Part shown: positions 51,301 to 64,000 of the stretch, in pieces | How positions within the stretch are numbered: the first letter of the stretch is position 1 | How the letters are laid out: the number at the start of each line of letters is the position of its first letter | From: Bradysia coprophila | Taxonomy: Eukaryota > Arthropoda > Insecta > Diptera > Sciaridae | Length of the DNA: 64,000 bases | Direction: 5' to 3' | Assembly: GCF_014529535.1 (NCBI RefSeq) | Contig: NW_023503293.1 | Span: forward strand, 7,766,729-7,830,728 | Notes under the pieces: model-generated | Told to the model about the DNA's origin: nothing | The model's database searches: none | Seen by the model: the letters and a program-made list of their open reading frames with translations, nothing else | Position numbers and translations under genes: made by a program

Positions 51301-53959
51301 AATGCAACGCAACATTGAGGACGAGAATGCATGTAAATTTCGACTTAGTAACCAAAAAAGGTTTAACCAGAGAGTTACACTCGATAGATGGAATGTGGTG
51401 GCGCTGTTGCTGTAATTTTTTACATGTGTCTAGGACCCGTCAAATTCTTGGATTAGCATCATCGCTGCCATGTCATCTCTCGAGTATAAGGGTTTTTGCC
51501 AATTAAAATTTTGTTTTTGAAATATTTTAAATTTTATTCACCGTCTAGTGATTTGTAACGATTGAATTACTCAATGCAACGACTACAAATGTTTTTCTTT
51601 AAAATTGTTTTTTTTTTTAAATAATTTTTTATGTTTTTAAAACAAACATGAAAACGAGTAGATGCTTTAAACATAATATAATTCCTTGCAGATGTGCCAA
51701 CGCTTATATGATTCCAGAATCCAGACAAAAAATTCTTAAATATTTTTCGTTAGAAAAACAATTTCTAAAATTTCCACAGAATTTTTGTTTATGATTTTTC
51801 TTTTTAGAATTTCTCTTCATTGTAGGGAGCAAAAAACCGTCATCTGCAATCGGCTTATAAATAACGTTTTCTATTATCATTGTTGGTAATAGTCGAAATA
51901 GATCTCGTTTGTTGTCAGACCAATTCCGTTGCTTGCTTGTTAGCTAAATTGCCTAAAAATCAGGGACTATTTCTAAATTTCCCAAAAAAATATTTTCCAA
52001 AAAAATTGTTTCTTGAATTGTCCCCTCTAATGTATTAGAAATGGTTCGATGATAGTTGCGTTAAAGAAAATCCTCAAACGATTTTCTGACATTTTCTTAT
52101 ATTTTTAAGCATTTTTTTTTGTCAATTTCAACGGATCTTGAAGTATTTGCACACAATTGAAGGATTTTTTTTTTTAGGACTATTTTTGATTTTGCTAACA
52201 AATTTGTGAGGATATTCTTTTGAGTGCAAAAGGCTTTTCAATGTTTATCTCCTCTCATCTCCCCCCATCTAACACACAGTGTAATTAGTGATCTGATTTA
52301 TATTTATGACATTACGGCAGCAAGTAGTTAGTCTGGCAACATTCTGAATTTCATTTCTCTATGCATCCTTGAAGCAGCCATAGCCAGAGGTTTCAAAACG
52401 TTGTTGACACGTAGATTTACTTCTCTCACTCACTCGAGTTGAAGTGTGAATGCAGCGTTTATTTTGAACAGGGATTAATATGACGAATGGATTTTAACGA
52501 AAAATAATTTCAAAATTTTCAGCAACAAATTTCTGGCAAAAGTTTTCGATCAAATTTTTTGTTTATCGGCTACTGAGTCTTGTAGGCTATTTGAAATGCC
52601 ATCCATGTTTTCATACAAATGAATCAACGAAACATTTAACGAAACTTAAGTGAGATTACGTCTGAAAGTACCGTATCTTTAAGATGATAGGTGCGGATGC
52701 GTCCAAACCTAATATTGAGAATTATTTCGCTAAATTTCACAAAATTATTATGGAAAAAATGCAACAAATTTGGTGAATTTTTTTTTTAGTGAAATTCGGT
52801 GAAATTTAGTGAAATATTTCTCGATATTGGGACTTGGTTCAAAACGACTTGATGTGCATGATGCACAGTGCATCTCGTAGCGCGTTTCTCTTCTGTCTAT
52901 TCGTATCTAATGCCCTTATCAGCAAAGTTCTTTTAATAATTTTCATGCAACAGTGACGAGACATTAATTAGTATTTTGGTTTTTCTTTTGTTTATTAAAT
53001 ACATAAAAGCGTACTGAATGCTGTTATCAATGTACATAAAAGAAAAATGTGAAGAAAAAAAAAACCAAAAAAATTTATCTTTTTAATGTGTTCTATTAAA
53101 GAAATTAAAGGAAAAAAAACCGAGACAAGAAAATAAACGAAAAAACACCTTACAATGCTACAGGTAATGCATTTTTTATTTAAATTAAATTAAAAATTAG
53201 AAAAAAATGAACGAAACAAAAAAGTTGACTTAAAAAAAGGGATGAAACACAAAAACTTGAAATTTTGTTTTAAATTAAATGGTGACAATTATTTACATGT
53301 AGTTGGGTGTGTGTGTGTATGTGTTGGTGGATGTGTTTATGAAGTGTGTGTGTGATTTACAAATAAAATGAAGAGAATATTACCGACCATGTCATTTGTT
53401 TTTATACCCCACCACATAACAATTTTTGTTTTTTTTTTGTTTGCTTTTTAGGTTCGATTAGTTTTGACAATAATATAAACCTTACCGATTCATTAGACAT
53501 CTTTGATTTAATTTTTATCTGTTCCTACGCTGTGTTTACTCTTTGCAGATTTCTTTTTTAAAGTTTTTTTTTATTGAATTGGATGTTAACAAATAGATAA
53601 GTTTCGTTTGAATTATTTAATTTTTAAAGTTTTTTTTTTCTTCTTCTCATCATTCCTTAATCCATTCCTGTGTTGTGTGTGTGTCTCATTCTCGGTTCCG
53701 TCGAATTAAAAAGTTTCATTTGAATTTTTCTTGTTAGCATTTTTCTGTCTATCTTTTTGTTTTTGTTTCTTTTTTTAATTTTTTTTTTATTTCTTGAACT
53801 TCATTCAACTCTGTTCTTATCTGACCGAGTTTTTCGTAAACTGTTCGTTATTTTCCTCTCTCCCTCTCTCTCTCTCTCTCTCTCAATATAAATTTTTAGG
53901 TTGTGATTTTGCCAGAAACATTTTTTTTGTTTGTTTTGTGTTTTTCTTATTTAAATTAT
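48350..53959. other. Intergenic stretch and Vap33 3' UTR side
   Basis: Very AT-rich. Has a (ca)n at 49721-49741, a gt-rich run at about 53305-53352 and a (ct)n run at 53859-53884. The T-rich part from about 53160 to 53959 is probably Vap33 3' UTR on the minus strand; TTTATT (AATAAA inverse) occurs near 53783. No gene is supportable in 48350-53100. Confidence 0.45.
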
Positions 53960-56900
53960 TCAGAGCACAAATTTGCCCAAAATTAAACCGAATATTGCCA
54001 TAACAACGGCAAGAGCTACATAAACCATAGGTGCTGTTTGTTGAGCATGGTGTGGTGGTGAATACGGATTTTGAAATGCTGCTGATTCTTTGGTGTTTGA
54101 TTCAACAGACATGCGAAGTCGTAGAAGTTGTTCCTGTTGTTGATGGAATGGGAAAAAGAAAAATTAATTTTAAGGAATTGGTGAGTGGTTTACTCGGCTA
54201 AAAAAAACATCGGAAGTTTTTACTGAGTAAACTTCTCGAAGCAACTCTTCTTCTGCACATAACCCTGAAGGTTATGAAAATCCGCAAAAAAACACACGGA
54301 ATCCAAGTTTCGGGTGAATTCAAGTACAAAGCAAGTTTATAACTATTCAGCCTTTGTCATTGTTGCGTAAATGACAATTAACACAGGAAATGTCAGTGAT
54401 ATTTAGACATGAATTTGCATCAGATGTTTTTCAGTTGGTCCTCTCATACTAACAAAAGTGCTGATACGTTGAGGGTTCGAAACTCAACCGCAACACAAAT
54501 CGCTTCATCAGGTTGTCCACAATAATAACATCTGATTGAATCGGTTGTTTGGTTGCGTCTTTGATTCAGTGCCGGTAACATCTCTTTGTGTTACATGTAA
54601 TTGTCAAATTTCACCGACGGTGACAGCAGTGTATCGCTACACGAAGACAAACTTGTCGCTGCACTTAGATTACCCCGAAAATTGGATTCCGGATTTTCTA
54701 TGATCCACTGAAAATTTGCATCACCTTCAGTGTTTGCTTCCACACGTGATTTTAATACAAAACTAGAAGTTTCGAAATTATGATTCCTGCAGTCGGACTT
54801 CAGTGATGTGCATAAGTTATGTATGTTGTTTACTATTGAGGGTGTATTATTGACTCACTTAAATCGTTGTGCTACTTTCGTTGTCGTCTAATTAATAGTG
54901 AGTCTAAGAAAGGGTCTACAGAGGTTTTGTTCAGATTAAAATCTGAAACACATAGTGCGGACTTGAAGGAAGAACATAGAGTCTGAAAACAGACAATATT
55001 CGGTATTTCTAGCCGATCGCGAACGTTTCTTGCTGAAATGTTCGCTCGGGGTACGAAATTAACTCCTTGTTGAGAGAGTTGCTTCTCAGTTCCAACAAAG
55101 ACGGTCTTTTAAATTGAGATCAGAAAATTGCTATCTTTACGATTTGACAAAGAGACGGCAAATGGAATCCTGTGAAAGACAACCCACAACAAAAACGTAC
55201 CTGAAGTAGAAGATTTTCCTGACGCAAATTACTTTCCTTTTCGCGTAAACTATTAATTTCTGCCGCTGCCATTGACGTGCTATCTGTTTCCGTGATCTAA
55301 ACGAATTCGGGAGAGAGAATTATGAGCAAAAAAAAAAAATACCAGAGGCGAAGAACGAAGAAGTCATTCACTTACCTTCTCATCATTAACCGGTAGTGAA
55401 TTTGTCGCATTCGAAGTGAATTCACTTTGCTCTACAAAAAAAAACATTTTTTATCATTCGGTCAATCATTTTCTAACTTTAAAGCCACGAACCAGTTATT
55501 GACGCAGCGGTTTTATCGGCCGGCAAATCAAACACACATCGCAATTTCGAGTCCATCAATTGGTCTGGGGTAACATCTTTCCACTAAACAAGAGGAGAGA
55601 CAATATTGCAGTTTTGGGGCGGTACAATGAACATTTCTAAACCACTTACCAATTGATCAAATTGAATCTCACCGTCTGGTGCAACTAAACTCTGTACCAT
55701 GAATTTATGCTTATTCTTTTCATTCGGATCAAAGTTAAATGGTTGTAAGCAAACTGTTGGACAGACAGAAAGTTTGTTAAGAAACGTTCGGTGTTTGGTG
55801 ACAATTTTTTTTTTTTTTTTATTTCAAAACATACTTGCTATATCCATCATCTCCTTCGGCTGTAAATGGCCGCTGTTGGGACGTACACAATATTTCTTCG
55901 GGGCCGTTGTTTTGATTTTGAATAATATTGTTTTATCCGTCGGATTTCGTAAATTCATATACGATGTAATGGATTGATTGAACGGACCTGTAAAGTAGAA
56001 CAAACATCGTCTTATCATTCCATATACTGAATTACGTAAACTCGTTGTTCGAAACAAACAGAGAAAAATGCGATATCAGGCGGTCGATTGGTTTAGCTGC
56101 TATAGTGACTGCTGAACTTCAGAATGTCAACATCTCTACGGTGGAAGTTCATTCCTGGTTTGTGTCGATCAAAATTGAATCAATTCGGACGTTTCGCTAT
56201 TTTCAATATACTCAGGAGAACATTGTCTATGTAAAATGATGACAGTCGTGGAGGACTATTAACTGAACTGATGTCATTGACCTGCGAAACTAATCTCTCA
56301 TGTGTTTAAACTAGAGCCGTAACTAATGAGGTAAGACAGGTTTACTGTTTGTATTTACTAAGACTGGTTGAAATAGCCCACCAAAATTGGTTCAAATTTA
56401 GGCGAAACAATACACTGCCACAAAAGATACATCGAAATTTGTCGTCATTGACGTTATTTGCCGATTTTTCATATTCTACCTACAGTGTGGGTCAATGCGG
56501 TTCGACAATCTCAAAATCAGCGAGTACTATCCATTCGGTGCGCTTGCACACACAACGGAACATTGACCCAAATTGTTGTAGTGTTTTTCGAACCAACTTG
56601 TATGGCGGAGTAGCATTTTTTTCCGATTTTTCATATTCTACCTACACTGTGGGTCAATGCGGTTCGACAATCTTAAAATCAGCGAGTACTATCCATTCGG
56701 TGCGCTTGCACACACATTAGATTTTTATTTGCAATTAGTATGTCTTGGGAAAATGTAACAAATTCAAATTGGGAGCAAATTCAATTTCACCGGTTTTTAT
56801 AGCAATTAAATATCGGAAGCTCTGATAGAGACAATCCTGCGGTTAGTATATGACTTTTCTTTTAGAGACTAGTGCAATATTTCATATAATATCCATCCAG

Positions 56901-59232
56901 TTCATGTAATTTGTTCTAACAAAATTGATATATTTTACGTTCGCTATCACAACATTATTCATATTAAAGATGAAACAAAATGCAATGGACAAAAGAATGA
57001 AGTTGCTGTGGATTCTGTGGATTCTATCGTCACCGACATGTCAATGTCGTCTGTAGTTAATGTGTGATTATAGTGCCTGCGTGAATCAGCTGTGAAAATG
57101 AACTAATAGAGCGGTTGATACTGGCCCAATAATCTTTCATAATCTTTATATCACCCAACAAAAGCGCCCATTTAACTAATGCAACTTTCCATTCCACTTT
57201 CAATAAAATAATAGCACACCTCTCGACAGAGGTTAGTTACCTTCCTAACAAAAAAAAAACCGAGTGTAACAACACTGAATTGCATCTTTTCCTATTCACA
57301 CAAAATAAAGCAGCTGATGATGTTTCCTCTTGAGAACGTCTTCCGAAAAGGAAAATTTTGAAATGAATAAAAAAGTATTTTGCACTCGATGTCATCAATA
57401 ACCAAAATAACCAAACAAGTCCTATCGTCAGGCCTCCAAGTATTTTGTAAATTAAGCGAAAGGGAAGGAACAGTACTTTGAGAAGAGACAGGCTATGTTA
57501 CATCATACCGGAATGTCGCAGACTTAAGCCTACAATTTGGGCTCGATTAGCTCATTTCGTTATTACTTCTGTCACTGTGAGTTAGACAGTTAACATTCGG
57601 TCATAACATTGAATTGAATGACTAATGTCGTAACATCAGTTATCATGAATCATTGAATGAAATCGCACTCAAATTGATTCACTGACAACTATACTGTCGT
57701 AATAACTCATTATGGGAACCTATCAGACGCTGACAACAAATAATGTGCAAATCATCATCCATAGGAACGTTGACCGAACAAAATTTGGAACTCCGTAAAT
57801 GCGAGCCGCGAGCGGAATTCGCACATCTGATGTGTATAGGATCTGAAAATCATCCGTACCGTAATTCAATAAAAGTTGTATATTAATTTGCGCGTCTGAC
57901 GTCACAACCATATACATACAATTGCAGCACAACATTTTTATTGTATACTTTTGCATTTCACTCTCCATTCATTCATTATAATAATGCCAACTGAACTAAC
58001 AAAAACAACAACCTCCCAAAAGACATAACATTAGCGTATAGGTATGCGGTAAGGATCGAAAGTCAAAATAAATCGAATCATCAATAAACAATTTCCATGT
58101 GTGTAATAAGGTGAGCTCATTCTAACGCAATAAGACAAATAAAAAAAATATAATTTCAAGCAGGGGTGTCACTACGGACTGATTCTATATTGTGTAGCGG
58201 TTGTGGTCATTTTTAACTTTTGACGAACCCTGTTCAAAGTGATCGGCTTGTTTGTTTTTTTTTTTTTTTTTGATTTTCCAAGAAAACTTAATTTTGACCA
58301 CAATCATTACCAAGTTTGACGAATTTTGACAATTATTGCATTCAAATTGTGGGTTTTCATGGGACTTTAGAACAATTTTCGTATTCATCCGGATGGCACT
58401 TGGAACAAATTGTTCTTTTTTGGATTGACTTTAAGACAATAAAATCCAAATTTTTTACAATTACGTTCGGGAATATCTATTGAATTGTTCTGTATTAAGC
58501 CAATCATTTTGTAATGCGCTTCAAATATAGTTTGTGTATGCAAGAACGAACGAATCCAGCACAAGCAAAAAAAAAATCCACCACTTGGTATTGGGTACGA
58601 TTCGTACCACTTCAGCGGTTGAAGTGACGTCCGTCAACACAAAAACACTTTCCCATCGATTATTTTGCGAAATATTTTTTTTTTTTTTTTCTCAATTCAT
58701 CGAAATTTTAATGGACAAATTTTGGCCAGACAAAATAGCAATAACATTGACAGACCGTCTCAAATGAAGAGAAATGAGAACGAAAATATCTATTTTTTGG
58801 ATACGATTTCATATGCGAAAACGAAACCTTACAAACGGGGAACACAGCAAAAGAATGCAATGTATGAAAATCGGGAAGTCAAAACAAAACAACATTACAA
58901 AATCGCAATGAGAAAATGTGTGTGCAGTTAATGCAGTTAATGCACCACAAAAAAGAAAATGTAGCGAAAAGTGGAAAAAAAACCTCTCATTTTCCTTTCA
59001 TTTCTCATCACAGTCAGCCAATTTCGAGAATCGTTCACATCGAAACGAATAATTTCATAAAAAAAAAATCAACGTCAGTAGGAACAAAATGGGATACCAA
59101 AATGGAAATGGGTGAAATGAAGAGAAGAAAAAAATAGCATCTTTGTGTTGTACAAGTTTTTTTTTTCTACGTACCACAGAATTTCAACTCATTTTGCGGC
59201 GAAATTATCAGCAACTGTTCTTTCTTCTCCAT
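53960..59232 (-). CDS. Vap33: VAMP-associated protein (VAP-A/B orthologue), complete
   Basis: Seven exons on the minus strand, 5' to 3': 59232-59175, 55987-55835, 55753-55650, 55583-55493, 55431-55376, 55296-55201 and 54133-53960. They total 732 nt, or 243 residues. The first exon encodes only [19 protein letters not shown] and is separated by a 3.2 kb intron. The MSP domain (about residues 7-125) has the VAP signature [16 protein letters not shown]; its Pro49 corresponds to the residue mutated in human VAPB-linked ALS8. KHKFMVQS forms part of the FFAT-peptide pocket. A coiled-coil region (about 155-195, [17 protein letters not shown]) and a C-terminal tail anchor with a GxxxG motif ([14 protein letters not shown]) follow. 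The family tethers ER to other membranes by binding FFAT motifs of lipid-transfer proteins. Phases agree at all six junctions. Confidence 0.96.
56461..56716. repeat. Direct repeat of 94 bp, period 162, in Vap33 intron 1
   Basis: 56461-56554 and 56623-56716 differ at about two bases (cagtgtgg/cactgtgg and aatctca/aatctta). The period is a multiple of three, so one 123-codon frame runs through both copies, but it has no known domain. Confidence 0.8.
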
Positions 59233-59929
59233 TTCTATCGACTTGTTTTAAGTTATCGGACACTTTCAAAATGCTTGAACAACAATTTACGAATTTATTC
59301 TTATTTAACGCCCCGGTTTTTCTATCAAATCGAGCCAATTCGTTCGAGAAATTATTAAATTTTTTTTTGGCAAGTAATCCAACGCATGCGTTTTATGCGT
59401 TCTCAAATGGACGTTACGTTCACTCAATTGACGTTGCATATTTTTATGACATGAACATTTTTTTGGTATGCCATCATATATAATTCCACAACAAAAAAGA
59501 AATCATTGCCGGAATGTCACTTTTTTCCATTTTCAAAAGTGAACCACAACCGAAGTGAATTTTTAGTACATTTTTTTAGGAAAGTGAAAAACTTTCAAAT
59601 CCTGGGTAGTTGACACTTCTTGACGATAATATGGCAAATTATCATACATTTCAAGTGATGATTGTCGTCGCTGTGATAATGTGGGGAATAAACAGCCTTG
59701 AATAGGTTTGTTCCAAGTAACTGTAAACACGAATTTCGACTGGCCGAACGAACACGATTCCATCCACAGAGATCGGTTTTCATACAAAAGTTGATGAGGT
59801 TATGTCTCTATGGATGAAATTTGACAATTCGTATGGCCTTGAAACAGACCTATAAACATACTGATGTGCGTGACCTTTCCAAAGTTGGCAGCCTTGGAAG
59901 CTTAGACCACTTTAATAGCTGACGGAATG

Positions 59930-61713
59930 CAGTGCCGCCACATCACACGGCCAAAACGGACATTTGCCTAGGGCGCAGCGATTTGAGGGCGCAAAATTTT
60001 GAAAAAATGTTAATGTAAAACGTGCCCTGATTTAAATTTGTTTGAATAACTTCACGCTAGTTGGCATAAATATTCTTGATGTTGGTTGCAATGAAAAAGC
60101 TATTCCATTGTAGTATACGTCAAAATTATACTATCACTTTAACACGTCTCTTTTTGACAGACAAATAAAGAAAAATGGTTAAAAAATCTGGATATCAGTT
60201 CAGATGTGAAAGAAAACGAAAATTAGACGCACAAGATGAGGTAATTAGAAAAACTATAAAAATTGACGAACATTTTTCAAAGAAAGTTCAAAGCGATGAA
60301 TCAAAATCCGCAAACGTGGTTGAGGGTACGTGTGAATAGTGTCGACCTAAGAGATGGTACTAATTCTCGCTTCTTTGGTAACTTAAATTTCTAATTGTTG
60401 AATACATTCATATTTATTAGTCGAACCGATCCACCACCAATCGATTCCACGTCCGACGAATTAACACGTCTGCCCATTGATTCACATTCAATAACTTCCG
60501 TTGATTCCGTTTCTCTCCAAGTCGCAAGTTTTACAGAAAATTCGGTCAGCTCTGATATCAAATACATCAAGGACATTTAAATGACTTGACCACGTATTTT
60601 ATAAATAAAGACATTACGAAATTTATTGACATCAATGATGTCACACGGTGAGCTTGAAAAAAACTTTATTCGACATCTCGTGGATAAGTAATGTTTTTAG
60701 TGGTTTTTGTATAGGGCAGTACCACGAGTAAGAATAACACAACAAGAAAATATTTCGATGGGAAATTTTTTTGTTAGGTTGATTTTTCGTTTTTTTTATA
60801 ATGGCTATGGGAGAAACCACTGGTTTCATAACAGACAAAAGAAAAGAACCTAGATTTGTTAATTTTTTACTCGAAATAGGGAAATTTGTTCATGTGTGAG
60901 ATTTATACGTAATCCTATTTCGAGTCAAAAAGCTTCTTTCGGTCTTTATTAACTCCATAAATTATGCAAAATAAATAAAAAATACTTTTTGATAGAAAAT
61001 AGAAAGCCTTAAAAATTCGCGGCGACCTAGTGGAATAATTTTTGCTTCAAAAACCTTACTATGAAAGATGTTTGTTGATAGTCATAATTGGTATCGTTGT
61101 AAAGCTTAGACCTCAGGCTAATCAGAAACTATATTTTTGCGATCAAACAAGTGACCCAGTAGGGTTCAAACAGTCTTCGAAGCTTCCCGCAGGTTTCAAA
61201 AAAGCGAAAAATCGATCTAATTAAAAAAAATTCCCATCAAAATATTTTACTTTACTAGTGAGGGAATGTGGCCATTCCTTCACTAGTGAAAACCCTTTCC
61301 CTCGCTCGTAAAGTAAAACGCCATACTATACACGTGAAGGAATTTGATATCTCGTATCACGATGAGTAAAAGTACCTCGGGCTGACGCCCTCGGATTCTT
61401 TTACTCATCTGGATACGAGATAATCAAATTCCTTCACTTGTATAGTAATGAACTATTCTTGTTATGTTATTCTTACTCGTGGTACTGCCCTCTACAAAAA
61501 CCACGAAAAACATTTCTTGTCCACGAGAGGTCAAATAAAAAATTTTTCAAGCTCACCGTGGTCATGGAAGGAATTTGCACAAGTAAAATCGAGAAAAAAA
61601 TTGTAATGAAAAATATAGACTATACATGCCAGTTGAACGTTAGACTTTCACTCGAACTAGACGGGCGCAAAGTCTTTTTCGCCAAGGGCGCCAAAAGCCT
61701 GGTAGCGGCACTG
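59930..61713 (+). mobile_element. Degenerate hAT transposon with 8-bp TSD
   Basis: Ends CAGTGCCGC and GCGGCACTG are inverse. They are flanked by a perfect 8-bp duplication ACGGAATG (59922-59929 and 61714-61721). Inside, 60175-60340 reads MVKKSGYQFRCERKRKLDAQ then DEVIRKTIKIDEHF and ends in a stop. The Lys/Arg-rich start resembles the N-terminus of ZMYM/Tip100-like hAT proteins (inference). The catalytic part is gone and replaced by the nested element at 60644-61560. A CAGTGCCGC end also occurs at 353 without a partner. Confidence 0.88.
60644..61560. mobile_element. Element with about 95-bp TIRs nested in the hAT
   Basis: The left arm CACGGTGAGCTTGAAAAA..TCTCGTGGA and its inverse at 61440-61560 match for about 95 bp, through gggcagtaccacgagtaaga. 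The possible TSD is GTCA. The interior (60985-61250) matches 20590-20870 inverted. A separate hairpin (61325-61445, acgtgaaggaatttgatatc with gataatcaaattccttcact) is present here but absent from the copy at 20 kb. Confidence 0.8.
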
Positions 61714-61721
61714 ACGGAATG

Positions 61722-63336
61722 GCAAAAACCACATTTTATCAAGGTTCGAAAAGAACAAGTTACGACACTTACGAAGGCGGATGAAACACAAACTTTGACA
61801 ATTTAGACATGTTTTGTTAAACATACTCATTATAGATGAGATATTAGAAATATTTTTTTTCAAGTTAACACATTACACAATCTGCTTAACAAAACCTGCC
61901 TAAATTGTCAAAATTTGTGTTTCACCGTCTTCGTGATCAGCTCAGAACTTCTGAATCAGAAGTGTCTTATCCTGTTCCTTCAGAACCTTGTATTTTATAA
62001 GCTTTGTGGGATGGGATGGGGTCGAAAAACAATAATTCCAGGTCCCGGCTAAATATTTTTCTTTTACGAAAATCTCACAAACATTTTTGACAACGATGGT
62101 TTTCTTTTTAAATACTAAGAATCTATTGAAAGACCCGATTGTTATTTAGAACAATCTATAGCGTTCAAAGAATCAGGAGCTATATAATGTACAGATCATG
62201 TCTTCGACCGTTTATCTTCAATTTTCAAGTGCTGCCACCTTGTTCAGTTTTTAGTAAAGAAAGGCGCTGGTTTCTATGTGTGACAGTGGTGAAAGAGAAA
62301 TATTGGAAATATTAGTTGAGATTGAGTTTGCAAGAAAGTGTACTTCTTGTGAATTTCAAACATTCCAGTACTTACGGACAAAATAGTTTGAATTTGATTC
62401 AACACAGAGTTTTTTTGCGCTCATTATCTGATTACCATGACTGTAATGACCAGTGACAACATAAAGGTTTATTTTCCCAAGGTATGGTCGGAGGTAATGC
62501 CATTCCGACGCGCGGCCTAGAACAATAGTTCGTTGCCACTGACAGCTTTTTTTAAAATGGTTGACTAAGATTTACTTGTGTTTCACAAAATGTTGTGCCT
62601 ATCACAAAACAGATGGCCCAGCTTTCTAAGCAATTTTGCTATTTTAAAGACAGGGAGAGATGGCGTTTATAGCAAACTTTCGTGCCACTGCACATCTGAT
62701 TCGGTTGCATATGGCATTACCTCCTCACTATATTTACCTTGTATTTTCATTAAAAATGCGTTCAAAAACTGCTTAACTCTTCTGAAAAATTTCCCTGCTT
62801 ATCAACGAATCTAAACTACCAGGTATGGTCTAATTTCACCGCGGAGGAAAAAACGATTTTAAAAACGGATTCATATTATTTTGACTTCAAAAATGAATGC
62901 GTTCAAGATAAATCGACCGATTTTGAAGAATAGGCCCTACCTGGTACTATATGTACATTCATTGCTGCTTATGGCAGCTTGATCAGCTTGATTTTTAAAG
63001 TGCCTCAAAAACTAGTACTAGATTTTCGGCACAAAGTGTGTTCACGTCGTTTTAAAGCAAGGGTTTGCGTTTTTTCATAATGATTTATGCCAGGCGTTCA
63101 CGCACTGTTATTTGGATTTTATGTCATTTAACTAAAGACATCAGCCAAACGAAAAAAAATTATCGTCGAGAACACCGGCTTTTATTTGTTTTAATTTGGT
63201 TGGTATGAGTCCGATGAACCCTCAAGATCTTGAAAGATACATAGAATTCCATTGTCAACTTAGTTTGCAGAATTGTTGTCACAGAAACCGGCGGGGCCGT
63301 TTTTCCTGAACATCGCAATTAGGGAATTGCTAAAAA
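61722..63336. other. Intergenic region upstream of HINT1-type gene
   Basis: No gene is supportable. A short inverted repeat at 62818-62948 pairs taccaggtatggtcta with taggccctacctggta. The last few hundred bases should contain the HINT1-type promoter and 5' UTR. Confidence 0.45.
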
Positions 63337-63919
<583 letters not shown>

Positions 63920-63960
63920 TGCCCACGGCTTTTTTTTCTCCAACCGATCAATTGTCGAAA

Positions 63961-63966
63961 AATAAA
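63961..63966 (+). terminator. Poly(A) signal of HINT1-type gene
   Basis: AATAAA about 40 bp after the stop codon at 63919. Confidence 0.6.
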
Positions 63967-64000
63967 ATGAACTCAGAACCGAAACAATTTTGGTTTTTCT

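Overview
The window reads as AT-rich nuclear DNA from an insect, most likely a fly. The genes have many small exons, often with 55-90 bp GT-AG introns. They sit among large repeat-filled spaces, and the best protein matches are metazoan families. I infer Diptera, possibly a lower (nematoceran) fly, from intron size, protein resemblance and repeat style. Species cannot be settled from the sequence. There is no sign of bacterial operons, CRISPR or rRNA.

Six genes can be supported. From left to right they are: the 3' half of a sarcoplasmic calcium-binding protein gene (+, 8249-9600); a secreted chymotrypsin-fold serine protease (+, about 27118-32379) with an unusual long loop insert; a complete 14-exon Nup205 nuclear-pore scaffold gene (-, 36703-45009); a four-pass membrane protein of TMEM179 type (+, 42617-43675) nested in a Nup205 intron; a complete 7-exon VAP (Vap33) ER membrane-contact gene (-, 53960-59232); and a complete 4-exon HINT1-type histidine-triad hydrolase gene (+, 63337-63919). 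I assembled the exons by hand. Every junction keeps GT-AG and reading frame, and exon lengths sum to whole codon numbers, which is strong internal support. The genes look like unrelated neighbours rather than a pathway. The one mechanistic interaction is the TMEM179-like gene: its 3' UTR must run antisense across a Nup205 exon.

The rest is mostly non-autonomous DNA transposons, many with visible target-site duplications (TSDs). Four have perfect 8-bp TSDs (hAT type): 4434-4792, 34201-36005, 47661-48042 and 59930-61713. Two 202-bp copies of another family (10849-11050 and 46425-46626) have perfect 7-bp TSDs. A family of about 400-bp near-palindromes bounded by TTAA occurs five times, in two clusters plus one copy inside a hAT. 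Further fold-back elements lie at 242-1942, 11282-12152, 12618-12845, 28981-29283 and 29661-29987. Two of the hAT elements have interiors made almost entirely of self-complementary short repeats. These palindrome families are the most distinctive content of the window.

Coordinates were counted by eye. Exon edges checked by phase arithmetic should be exact or within 1-2 bp. Repeat edges without a stated TSD are approximate.
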